A stretch of 64,000 nucleotides of DNA, taken from contig CAJUQT010000006.1 in the NCBI GenBank assembly GCA_910588225.1, forward strand, positions 1 through 64,000, given 5' to 3'. Both the position numbers and the translations under genes were made by a program. Source of the DNA: an uncultured Acetatifactor sp. (GTDB lineage Bacteria; Bacillota; Clostridia; Lachnospirales; Lachnospiraceae). The notes beneath the pieces were generated by a model. It worked only from the letters and a program-made list of their open reading frames with translations, was not told where the DNA came from and made no database searches. Positions 8,040 to 16,428 of this stretch are shown piece after piece; the first letter of the stretch is position 1; each line of letters opens with the position of its first letter.

Positions 8040-9271
8040 ATATTGTAGTAGCAGGAACAGGATATGTTGGACTTTCACTTGCCGTATTGCTCTCTCAACA
8101 TAATGAGGTTGTTGCAGTAGATATTGTACCTGAAAAGGTTGATATGTTGAATAATTGGAAAAGTCCTATCCAGGATGAATATATTGAAAAATATCTTTTT
8201 GAACATGAAAGTAGAAATCTTAAGCTTAGAGCAACTATAGATGGCGCAAGTGCCTATTCTGATGCAGAGTATGTAATTATTGCAACCCCGACAAATTATG
8301 ATCCTTACAAAAACTTTTTTGATTGTAGTGCTGTGGAAAATGTTATTGAAATGGTATTGGAAGCATCTGATACTGCGATAATTATAATTAAATCTACTAT
8401 TCCAGTAGGATATACAGAAAAGGTTAGGAAGAAATATAATATAGCAGACAGAATTATATTCAGTCCAGAATTTTTAAGAGAGTCAATGGCACTTTATGAT
8501 AATTTATATCCTAATCGCATTATTATAGGATGTGATAAGAATAGCAAAGAAAAGGCAGAAAAATTTGCTGAGCTTTTGAAAGAGGGCGGTAAGCGGCCTG
8601 ATGTAGATGTGTTATTTATGGGATTTACGGAAGCAGAAGCGGTTAAGCTTTTTGCTAATACTTACCTTGCACTTCGTGTATCCTATTTTAATGAACTTGA
8701 TACATATGCAGAATTAAAGGGATTAGATACGAAAGCAATTATAGAAGGTGTTTGTCTTGATCCGAGAATTGGAAGCCATTATAACAATCCTTCCTTTGGC
8801 TATGGGGGTTACTGTTTACCGAAAGATACAAAACAATTACTTGCAAACTTTCAGGATGTACCAGAAAACCTTATTGAAGCAATAGTGGAGAGTAACAGAA
8901 CAAGGAAGGAACATATTGCTGATCGTGTCCTTGAAAAAGCTGGATACTATACAGCTAATTCAGTGTGGAATGCTGAAAAAGAACGTCCATTAATTATTGG
9001 TGTATATCGCCTAATGATGAAGAGTAACAGTGATAACTTCAGACAATCAAGTATTCAAGGGGTTATGAAGCGTATCAAAGCCAAAGGTGCTACCGTAATT
9101 ATATTTGAACCAACACTTCCTGATGGTACAACATTTTTTGGTTCTCTTGTTATTAATGACATTGAGAAACTTAAAAGCAGTTGCGATATTATTATTACTA
9201 ATAGATATGATCATTGCTTAGATGAGGTAAAAGAAAAAGTTTATACAAGAGACTTGTTCGGAAGAGATTAA
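8036..9271 (+). CDS. ugd: UDP-glucose 6-dehydrogenase
   Basis: A 411-residue enzyme oxidising UDP-glucose to UDP-glucuronate with two NAD+. It shows the N-terminal Rossmann motif GTGYVGLSL (7-15), the STIPVGYT and SPEFLRES motifs, and the catalytic Cys260 in GYGGYCLPKDT. Length and order match the short Ugd form of Firmicutes and streptococci. The start ATG 8036 overlaps the previous stop (ATGA). Together with the preceding epimerase it supplies UDP-GlcA and UDP-GalA. This is the last intact gene of the AT-rich cassette. Confidence 0.93.
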   Translation: MNIVVAGTGYVGLSLAVLLSQHNEVVAVDIVPEKVDMLNNWKSPIQDEYIEKYLFEHESRNLKLRATIDGASAYSDAEYVIIATPTNYDPYKNFFDCSAVENVIEMVLEASDTAIIIIKSTIPVGYTEKVRKKYNIADRIIFSPEFLRESMALYDNLYPNRIIIGCDKNSKEKAEKFAELLKEGGKRPDVDVLFMGFTEAEAVKLFANTYLALRVSYFNELDTYAELKGLDTKAIIEGVCLDPRIGSHYNNPSFGYGGYCLPKDTKQLLANFQDVPENLIEAIVESNRTRKEHIADRVLEKAGYYTANSVWNAEKERPLIIGVYRLMMKSNSDNFRQSSIQGVMKRIKAKGATVIIFEPTLPDGTTFFGSLVINDIEKLKSSCDIIITNRYDHCLDEVKEKVYTRDLFGRD

Positions 9272-9632
9272 GTTTGCGAGAAGTATGGTTTCTGTTTAAA
9301 ACATATGTGGCATACAATTTCCTGATTTTGTAGAGTTTTGGTGTACAATAAGTGGGGGAGATTGTATGTTTTTTATTCCTATTACCGCCTTATTTGTTTT
9401 GAAATTCACAAAATACTTAGCAGGTAAATACAGGAGAGTTTATCGATATCGCAAATTGATGGTGAGAAATATTGAATTCTTAAAAATGGGTTTCAGCTTG
9501 GCGCAAAGCATTATTATGCACCTTACTGGAAGTATCATATTAGAAGACGTTACCTGTATTAGCACAGGAGCTTTAAAAATGTATCAGAAAAGAGGAATAT
9601 GCAAAAACACCTAAAACGGAGGAATATATACA
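9272..9632 (+). other. Intergenic stretch with an unidentified degenerate coding remnant
   Basis: No intact gene is convincing here. An 82-codon ORF (9366-9614) has no recognisable similarity. A second frame overlapping it reads GAKHYYAPYWKYHIRRRYLY, a TAG at 9560-9562, then HRSFKNVSEKRN, which looks protein-like and runs up to the capE ribosome site. The simplest reading is the tail of a dead cassette gene at the junction between the AT-rich cassette and the intact fnl genes. The identity is unknown. Confidence 0.35.
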
Positions 9633-10676
9633 ATGTCAGAATTCAACGGAGCAACACTAATGATAACAGGCGGAACCGGCTCGTTTGGTTCAACCGTTCT
9701 GAAACACTTCTTAACAACGGACATCGGCCAGATCAGGATTTTCAGTCGGGATGAGAAAAAACAAGATGATATGCGGCATGAATTACAGGCAAAATACCCT
9801 GAACATGCGAACAAGGTGAAGTTCTACATAGGAGATGTAAGAGATCTAAGATCAGTGGCAGATGCAGTGCCTGGTGTGGACTACATTTTTCATGCGGCTG
9901 CTTTGAAGCAGGTTCCTTCCTGCGAGTTTTTCCCAATGCAGGCAGTCAGGACGAATGTTGAGGGTACAGACAATGTTCTGCATGCAGCGATTGATGCCAG
10001 TGTGAAGAGAGTTGTATGTCTGAGCACAGATAAAGCGGCTTATCCGATCAACGCGATGGGAATCAGCAAAGCAATGATGGAACATGTCATTTTTGCGAAT
10101 GCCCGTGTAGCCGCTGAGCGTGGCGGTACGGTCATAGCTTGTACGAGATATGGAAATGTTATGTGTTCTCGAGGGTCTGTGATTCCTCTGTTTATTGATC
10201 AAATTAAGGCTGGAAATCCCATTACAATTACAAATCCGGAGATGACTCGATTCCTGATGAATCTGGACGAGGCTGTAGAGCTGGTGAGATTTGCCTTTAA
10301 TCATGCGAATCCAGGCGATCTCTTTATTCAAAAGGCCGATGCGAGTACGATTGGCGAACTGGCAAAAGGTGTGCAGAAGTTATTTGGGGATACGGGAACT
10401 AACATTATCGGGACAAGACATGGCGAAAAGCTTTATGAGACACTGATGACAAGGGAAGAACGGTTAAGAAGTGAAGACATGGGAAAATATTTCCGTGTGG
10501 CTGCTGATAACCGGGATCTGAACTACGATAAGTATTTTGTCAGAGGCCAGGTTCAGACGGAAGCAGAAGAAAGCTATACCTCTCATAATACGAATCTGCT
10601 TGATATGGATGGTGTGGTGAAGAAAATTCTCACAACGGATTATGTGCAGGAAGAGCTGGCAAAGATTGAGAAATAA
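9633..10676 (+). CDS. capE: UDP-GlcNAc 4,6-dehydratase/5-epimerase (CapE/FnlA), first step to UDP-FucNAc
   Basis: A 347-residue short-chain dehydrogenase-type enzyme. The NAD site is GGTGSFG (13-19), STDK lies at 131-134, and the usual active-site Tyr is replaced by Met142 (MGISK, Met-x3-Lys146), which is how the CapE/FnlA branch differs from PseB. It converts UDP-GlcNAc to UDP-2-acetamido-2,6-dideoxy-beta-L-arabino-hexos-4-ulose. ACGGAGGA lies before ATG 9633. It heads an operon with the capG and capF homologues that follow, giving the full UDP-N-acetyl-L-fucosamine pathway. GC content is higher than in the genes to the left. Confidence 0.9.
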   Translation: MSEFNGATLMITGGTGSFGSTVLKHFLTTDIGQIRIFSRDEKKQDDMRHELQAKYPEHANKVKFYIGDVRDLRSVADAVPGVDYIFHAAALKQVPSCEFFPMQAVRTNVEGTDNVLHAAIDASVKRVVCLSTDKAAYPINAMGISKAMMEHVIFANARVAAERGGTVIACTRYGNVMCSRGSVIPLFIDQIKAGNPITITNPEMTRFLMNLDEAVELVRFAFNHANPGDLFIQKADASTIGELAKGVQKLFGDTGTNIIGTRHGEKLYETLMTREERLRSEDMGKYFRVAADNRDLNYDKYFVRGQVQTEAEESYTSHNTNLLDMDGVVKKILTTDYVQEELAKIEK

Positions 10677-10698
10677 ATAAGCAGGGGATAATCTCACT

Positions 10699-11880
10699 AT
10701 GAATAAAAACGAAGCACAGTGGAAAGAAAACGGTAAAATCAAGCTGATGATTATAGTTGGCACAAGGCCTGAAATCATCAGACTTGCCGCGGTAATAAAG
10801 AAGTGCAGGAAATACTTTGATACTTTATTGGTCCACACCGGTCAGAATTATGATTATAATCTGAACGGTGTTTTTTTTAAGGATCTTGGATTAAATAAAC
10901 CGGAACTTTATCTTGACACGGTTGGCGAAGATCTTGGCGAGACAATGGGAAATATTATTGCGGCAAGTTATAAAGTAATGGCCGAACTGGGACCGGACGC
11001 TGTACTTGTTTTGGGTGATACGAATTCCTGTCTTTCCGTTATTGGCGCAAAGCGTCTCCATATTCCAATTTTTCATATGGAGGCCGGGAATCGCTGTAAG
11101 GATGAATGTCTGCCGGAAGAGACGAACCGCCGCATTGTGGATATTATCTCAGATGTAAATCTGGCCTATTCTGAGCACGCAAGAAGATATCTTGCAGATT
11201 GCGGACTGCCCAAAGAACGTACTTATGTCACGGGAAGTCCAATGGCAGAGGTACTGACAGAGAACCTGGAGGCTATCAAGGCATCTGACATACATCAGAG
11301 ATTAGGATTAGAGAAAGGAAAATACATCCTTCTTTCCGCACATCGAGAAGAGAATATTGATACTGAGCAGAATTTTACTTCTCTTTTTACAGCAATTAAC
11401 AGGATGGCTGAGAAATATGATATGCCAGTCTTATATTCCTGTCATCCACGGTCTCGTAAGCGCCTGGATGCTTCCGGCTTTAAACTTGATTCGAGAGTAA
11501 TTCAGCATGAGCCTCTTGGATTTCATGATTACAACTGCCTGCAGATGAACGCTTTTGCAGTCGTTTCGGATTCCGGAACACTTCCGGAAGAGAGCAGTTT
11601 CTTTACATCTGTCGGACATCCGGTTCCGGCTGTATGTATTCGAACTTCGACAGAACGGCCTGAGGCATTGGATAAGGCCTGTTTTATTCTGTCCGGCATT
11701 GATGCCAAAGGACTTTACCAGGCTGTAGATATGGCAGTAGAGATGGTTGGAAAAGAGAAGAACGGAGGCGCACTTCCCGTACCGGACTATGTGGACACAA
11801 ATGTGTCTGATAAGGTAGTGAAGATCATCCAGTCTTATGTTGGTGTTGTTAATAAAATGGTTTGGAGAAAAGAAATCTGA
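10699..11880 (+). CDS. capG: UDP-N-acetylglucosamine 2-epimerase-type enzyme (CapG/FnlC)
   Basis: A 393-residue non-hydrolysing 2-epimerase of the WecB family. Visible motifs are GTRPE (21-25), HTGQNYD, GDTNS, HMEAGNRC, the SAHREENID stretch and SDSGTLPEES. In this three-gene context it should carry out the final C2 epimerisation giving UDP-N-acetyl-L-fucosamine, and is unlikely to make UDP-ManNAc. It sits between capE and capF, so the gene order is capE-capG-capF and not capE-capF-capG as in Staphylococcus aureus. A decayed relative lies at 5437-5930. Confidence 0.87.
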   Translation: MNKNEAQWKENGKIKLMIIVGTRPEIIRLAAVIKKCRKYFDTLLVHTGQNYDYNLNGVFFKDLGLNKPELYLDTVGEDLGETMGNIIAASYKVMAELGPDAVLVLGDTNSCLSVIGAKRLHIPIFHMEAGNRCKDECLPEETNRRIVDIISDVNLAYSEHARRYLADCGLPKERTYVTGSPMAEVLTENLEAIKASDIHQRLGLEKGKYILLSAHREENIDTEQNFTSLFTAINRMAEKYDMPVLYSCHPRSRKRLDASGFKLDSRVIQHEPLGFHDYNCLQMNAFAVVSDSGTLPEESSFFTSVGHPVPAVCIRTSTERPEALDKACFILSGIDAKGLYQAVDMAVEMVGKEKNGGALPVPDYVDTNVSDKVVKIIQSYVGVVNKMVWRKEI

Positions 11881-11891
11881 GGGTGGCAGAA

Positions 11892-13127
11892 ATGAATATA
11901 CTTGTAACCGGTGCGGCCGGATTTGTAGGTCGAAACCTTGTAGAAAATCTAAAAAATGTTCGTGATGGAAAGAACAGAACAAGACCAGACATTGTCATTG
12001 AAAATATTTTTCAATATGATCTTTCCTCTACATTGGAAGAACTTGATGAATACTGTGCAAAGGCAGATTTCACCTTCAATCTTGCAGGAGTAAACAGACC
12101 TGAAGATCCGGAAGAGTTTAAGAAGGGTAATTTTGGCTTTGCAACAATGCTGTTAGATACGCTTAAGAAACATAATAATAAAGCTCCTGTTATGTTGTCC
12201 AGCAGTGTGCAGGCTGCACTTGCGGGGCGTTTTGGAACTTCGGAATATGGCCTAAGCAAAAAAGCAGGTGAAGAGTTATTTTTCCGGTATGGTGAAGAGA
12301 CTGGCGTCAAAGTATTAGTGTACAGATTTCCCAATCTGGTCGGGAAATGGGTACGCCCAAATTACAACAGTGCCGTTGGAACTTTCTGCAATAATATTGC
12401 CAATGAACTTCCGATAACAGTAAATGATCCGAACGTTGAACTGGAAATGCTTTTTATAGATGATCTGCTGGATGAGATGTACGATGCCATAGAAGGCAAA
12501 GAGCATCATTGCGAATATCCAAAGACCGGGGAAGTGATTGAAGGAGTTGAGTATGATGGACTGACACCGAGATGGTGCGCAGATGGAAAATACTGCGGAG
12601 TTACAATTACTCACAAGGCCACACTTGGCCAAATCGTTGATTTGCTGTATACATTCCATAATCAACCTGAGAATTTGGTGATGCCTGTGATCCCTGACGG
12701 GTCATTTGAGAAGAAGCTGTATTCCATGTATCTGAGCTACCTGCCGAAAGAAAAGATTGCCTTCGACTTAAAAATGCAGCGGGATGACCGGGGCAGTTTT
12801 ACTGAGCTGCTGAAGACTGCTGACCATGGGCAAATCTCTGTAAATATCAGTAAGCCAGGAATCACCAAAGGGCAGCACTGGCATAATACGAAGTGGGAAT
12901 TTTTCATTGTGGTTGCAGGGCATGGACTCATTCAGGAACGAAAGCTTGGAACAGATGAAGTAATTGAATTTGAAGTAAGTGGGGATAAGATTCAGGCAGT
13001 ACATATGCTTCCCGGATATGCGCATAATATCATCAATTTATCTGAGACGGAAAATCTTGTGACTGTGATGTGGGCGAACGAAATATTTGATCCAAATCAT
13101 CCGGATACATTTTATGAGCCGGTTTAA
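11892..13127 (+). CDS. capF: UDP-2-acetamido-2,6-dideoxy-hexulose 4-reductase/3-epimerase (CapF/FnlB)
   Basis: A 411-residue two-domain protein. The N-terminal reductase domain has GAAGFVG (7-13) and the Tyr-x3-Lys site in EYGLSK; the C-terminal third is a cupin with HWHNTKWEFF, the metal-binding epimerase domain of CapF. It carries out the middle step of UDP-FucNAc synthesis. GAGGGTGG just before ATG 11892 decides the start; the in-frame TTG at 11862 lies inside capG. The AT-rich remnants at 2172-2573 and 3851-3966 are a diverged dead homologue of this gene. Confidence 0.9.
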   Translation: MNILVTGAAGFVGRNLVENLKNVRDGKNRTRPDIVIENIFQYDLSSTLEELDEYCAKADFTFNLAGVNRPEDPEEFKKGNFGFATMLLDTLKKHNNKAPVMLSSSVQAALAGRFGTSEYGLSKKAGEELFFRYGEETGVKVLVYRFPNLVGKWVRPNYNSAVGTFCNNIANELPITVNDPNVELEMLFIDDLLDEMYDAIEGKEHHCEYPKTGEVIEGVEYDGLTPRWCADGKYCGVTITHKATLGQIVDLLYTFHNQPENLVMPVIPDGSFEKKLYSMYLSYLPKEKIAFDLKMQRDDRGSFTELLKTADHGQISVNISKPGITKGQHWHNTKWEFFIVVAGHGLIQERKLGTDEVIEFEVSGDKIQAVHMLPGYAHNIINLSETENLVTVMWANEIFDPNHPDTFYEPV

Positions 13128-13816
13128 ATTGGTACTTAGTAAAATGGCTCATTTTAAAAATCTAATACTTTCTGCAATCTTATCCTTGCAAATATACAAT
13201 ATACTGATAAACTATGTTTAAAAAGATATATTCTATTGAATGCTCTGCAGTCGAGTCTGTATTTCAGGGGAATATTCCCATCTTACTTCAATTGAAACCT
13301 GTGCTTTTTATTCCAAATTACTCAATTGCGTGGGATTTCAGAAGATGGAGAGGTTTCCTGATGAGGGCTATAATGAAGAGCTGAAAGAGGCATGCCGGAC
13401 CTTAAAGGAATATAGGCAGTATGTGGATAAAGTCAGGGCATTCGCAAAGGATAAGAGCAGAGGTGAGGCATATGAGGGAAACAGATGAAGATACTTTAAG
13501 CAAATGGCTGAAACTTGCCGGCAGTGTGAAGAATATAGAAAATTTTATATAAGAAGGCCCGCAATTGTAAGATTTATCTCTAATCAGGTTGTCTCCCATT
13601 CACAAAAATCTTGTTATTTCTAATGTTTTTATCAACGCGATTTCGCGATAACTATCACTTAAAACCTTATAATATTATTAAGAATCCCCCGAATCTGCAA
13701 TTTAGGATTGGAATTGAGTAATGAATCTGCTATAATACTAAAAGTTCTGGATATTTTTAACTGTTCAGCCAAAGACTAAGAAGCAGGATATTTATAAAAT
13801 TGGAAGGGATGGAAGG
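13128..13816 (+). other. Long intergenic region with a possible dead ORF and the pseB promoter
   Basis: About 690 bases separate the fnl operon from pseB. The only protein-like stretch is GFQKMERFPDEGYNEELKEA and onward to 13488, which resembles the tail of Lachnospiraceae Rpn/PD-(D/E)XK-type nuclease-like proteins, but there is no good start and the body of such a gene is missing, so I treat it as a remnant (low confidence). A well-formed promoter lies at 13708-13736. Only weak hairpins are seen (AAAATG-GCT-CATTTT at 13141-13155; CGCGA-TT-TCGCG near 13636). This is also where base composition settles to the higher GC of the rest of the window. Confidence 0.45.
13708..13736 (+). promoter_or_regulatory. 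Promoter of pseB
   Basis: TTGGAA at 13708-13713 and a perfect TATAAT at 13731-13736 with a 17-base spacer, about 80 bases before the pseB start. The surrounding bases (GATTGGAATT, 14 variable bases, CTGCTATAATA) are the same as in the promoter before gmd at 21005-21033. Confidence 0.75.
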
Positions 13817-14809
13817 ATGCTGAATAATAAATCTATTTTGATTACAGGCGGCACAGGGAGTTTCGGCAAAGCATTTACCAGGTATATTCTGGGGCATTAT
13901 GACCCCAGAAAGATTATCATCTACTCCCGCGATGAATTTAAGCAGTTTATCATGCAGAATGAGTTGAAGGAATATGCCTCAAAGCTGCGTTTTTTCATTG
14001 GAGATGTGCGTGATAAGGAGAGACTGCACAGGGCTTTTGAGGGAGTGGATTATGTGATACATGCGGCGGCTCTGAAGCAGGTCCCTGCCTGTGAATACAA
14101 TCCGGCCGAGGCGATTAAGACCAATATCAACGGGGCCCAGAATGTGATAGATGCGGCCCTGGACAGCGGTGTGAAGAAAGTGGTGGCACTGTCCACGGAC
14201 AAAGCGGTGAATCCGGTGAATCTGTACGGCGGAACCAAACTGGTGTCCGATAAACTGTTTATTGCGGCCAATGCCTATGCCGGTGTGAAGGATATCTGCT
14301 TTTCCATTGTACGCTATGGAAATGTGGCCGGAAGCAGAGGCTCGGTAATTCCTCTCTTCCATGACATTGTTGAGAAGGGCGGTACCGAGCTGCCCATTAC
14401 GGATTATCGCATGACCCGTTTCTGGATCAGCCTGCAGCAGGGGGTGGAGCTTGTGGTGAAGGCGCTGGAAGAGGCAAAGGGAGGCGAGACCTTTATTTCG
14501 AAGATTCCTTCTTTTAAGGTGACCGACCTGGCGGAGGCGATGCTGCCGGGTTGTAAAATGCCGGAGGTGGGAATTCGAGAGGGAGAAAAGCTGCATGAAA
14601 TCATGGTGACGGTGGAAGACTCCATGAATACTTATGAATATGACAGGCATTTCATTGTATATCCCCAGATGGTCTGGAGTGAGAGACAGCGTGCTGTCCC
14701 CACGGGGAAGAAGGTTCCGGAAGGTTTTTCATACAGTTCAGGCAATAACACTGAGTGGCTCAGTGTGGAAGAGATTCGGGAGCTGTTGAAATCAGTTCGA
14801 TATGAGTGA
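13817..14809 (+). CDS. pseB: UDP-GlcNAc 4,6-dehydratase (inverting), pseudaminic acid pathway step 1
   Basis: A 330-residue enzyme of the FlaA1/PseB branch. It has the cofactor motif TGGTGSFG (10-17), STDK (126-129) with the Asp-Lys pair, and Tyr137-x3-Lys141 (YGGTK), the Tyr being the feature separating it from CapE. The product is UDP-2-acetamido-2,6-dideoxy-beta-L-arabino-hexos-4-ulose, the substrate of PseC (24677). It stands about 10 kb from pseC and over 40 kb from pseF/H/I/G, an unusually scattered arrangement. It has its own promoter and is followed by the Wzz-like gene. Confidence 0.92.
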   Translation: MLNNKSILITGGTGSFGKAFTRYILGHYDPRKIIIYSRDEFKQFIMQNELKEYASKLRFFIGDVRDKERLHRAFEGVDYVIHAAALKQVPACEYNPAEAIKTNINGAQNVIDAALDSGVKKVVALSTDKAVNPVNLYGGTKLVSDKLFIAANAYAGVKDICFSIVRYGNVAGSRGSVIPLFHDIVEKGGTELPITDYRMTRFWISLQQGVELVVKALEEAKGGETFISKIPSFKVTDLAEAMLPGCKMPEVGIREGEKLHEIMVTVEDSMNTYEYDRHFIVYPQMVWSERQRAVPTGKKVPEGFSYSSGNNTEWLSVEEIRELLKSVRYE

Positions 14810-14862
14810 GGGGAAATGTCGGACAGGCTATGAAAATTGAGTAAGAACGGGAGGAAGTTCTA

Positions 14863-16374
14863 ATGGAAGAAAGGGAAATTAATCTGATAGATTTACTGGT
14901 CGATATTATGCTGCACTGGAGAGGCATCCTGGTATTTATGCTGATTGCGGGAGTTGTCATGGGCGGATTCAGCTATGTTCGTTCCGGACAGAATACAGGA
15001 ACCTCTTCGCCATCTTCAAAAGGAACCGATTTGAAGGGTGAGTGGGAGAACATGGAGGAGTACAGGGAGTATTTGGAGGAAGAACTGACAGAGCCGGAGA
15101 AAGTAAGTGTGTATTCTGTTCTGCAGAGTGAAAAGCAATATCAGGATACTCTGGATTATATAAATCATTCTGTTCTGATGCAGGCGGACCCGCAGAAGGT
15201 AGAGAAGGCAGAGCTGATTTTCAACGTGGCGGCAGAGGATCCCGGAATGACTATCAGCCTGACTAATCTGTACGACGCATTGACCACCGGAACGGGATTT
15301 TACGAGTGGCTTGCGGATAAGAATGACATGTCTTCTTTCGAGGTCAGCGAATTGATCAGTGTCAGAAGGCAGTCAGGAATTCTGGTAATCGAAGGCAGCG
15401 AACCGGAGGTTGTAGGAAAAGATACATTAAAAATTACCATTCTGCATGCCGACCAGAAAAAGTGCAGGGCGCTGGCAGAGTCTGTGATAAAGTATCTGGA
15501 CAGTCAGCATGACAAACTGGTACAGACGGTTGGTGAATATGAGATAGAGCTGGTGGACCAGATCTTTTCAACAGTGATGGATGTGGCCCTGACGAATCAG
15601 CAGAACAGTTACAACAGTACGGCGCTTTCCCTGATGTCGTCTGTTGCCAGTGCAAAGGAAGCGTTTACCGATGACCAGAAAGCATTTTATTATCTGATGA
15701 AGGGCGAAGATGTGGAAGATAGTGAGGAAGGTGAAAAAGAAGAGGAAACCTCTGACTTTGAAACTGAAACAGCTGAACCGAAGTCTGTTCGGACTGCGGC
15801 ACCTTCTGTCAGCCTGAAGTACGTAATTTTGGGGATGTTCCTGGCAGCGTTTGTTTATGCCTTTGTGCTGTTCTGCAGGTATGTTTTCAATGGGAAGCTT
15901 CGTGCCACGGACAATCTGGGAGAGCTGTATGGAATTTCACAGCTGGGATTGATTCCTGGAGAGCAGGGGAAGAAAAAGTTTCTGGGCTTTGTGGACAAAT
16001 GGATTTTGTCATTGCGGGATCGGAATAAGCGGAAATTCACCGCAGCGGAAGCAATGGAACTGGCGGCAGCCGCCGTTAAGATTTCCGCAGGGAAGAATAT
16101 GCTTGACACAGTTTACCTGATCGGATGCAACCTGAAGGAAGGCGCATTGGAATTGTGCGGGCAGGTAAAGGCAAAACTGGAGCAGGAGAATATTCAGGTA
16201 CAGGTATTGGACAATGTACTTTATAATTCAGAGACTCTGGAACAGCTGGAAGCAGCCAAAGGGGTTGTGCTGGTGGAGAAAGTCGGTTCTACCTTGTACA
16301 CAGAGATTGCAAAAGAGCTGGAGCTGCTGAAACGGCAGGAGATTCAGGTCCTCGGAGGAATTGTTGTGGAATAG
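14863..16374 (+). CDS. Wzz/CapA-like chain-length determinant with a cytoplasmic kinase-like remnant domain
   Basis: A 503-residue protein with two membrane helices (about 23-43 and 322-345) enclosing a large, charged extracytoplasmic domain, as in polysaccharide co-polymerases. Past the second helix comes a 140-residue cytoplasmic domain (AAAAVKISAGKNMLDTVYLIGCNLKEGALELCGQV onward) with the strand order of a BY-kinase/MinD fold, but the Walker A Gly-Lys motif and the Tyr cluster are absent. It probably controls chain length and contacts the polymerase. GGGAGGAAG gives a clear start. No separate tyrosine kinase or phosphatase gene is seen nearby. Confidence 0.75.
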   Translation: MEEREINLIDLLVDIMLHWRGILVFMLIAGVVMGGFSYVRSGQNTGTSSPSSKGTDLKGEWENMEEYREYLEEELTEPEKVSVYSVLQSEKQYQDTLDYINHSVLMQADPQKVEKAELIFNVAAEDPGMTISLTNLYDALTTGTGFYEWLADKNDMSSFEVSELISVRRQSGILVIEGSEPEVVGKDTLKITILHADQKKCRALAESVIKYLDSQHDKLVQTVGEYEIELVDQIFSTVMDVALTNQQNSYNSTALSLMSSVASAKEAFTDDQKAFYYLMKGEDVEDSEEGEKEEETSDFETETAEPKSVRTAAPSVSLKYVILGMFLAAFVYAFVLFCRYVFNGKLRATDNLGELYGISQLGLIPGEQGKKKFLGFVDKWILSLRDRNKRKFTAAEAMELAAAAVKISAGKNMLDTVYLIGCNLKEGALELCGQVKAKLEQENIQVQVLDNVLYNSETLEQLEAAKGVVLVEKVGSTLYTEIAKELELLKRQEIQVLGGIVVE

Positions 16375-16428
16375 TACCGGAATCATTTTACGGAGAAACA
16401 GATTTGCGTTGGGAAAGGAAGAGAAAGC

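Noticed and set aside
13141..13155. AAAATG-GCT-CATTTT palindrome as a terminator of the fnl operon
   Set aside because: The stem is six A/T-rich pairs with no GC core; too weak to call.
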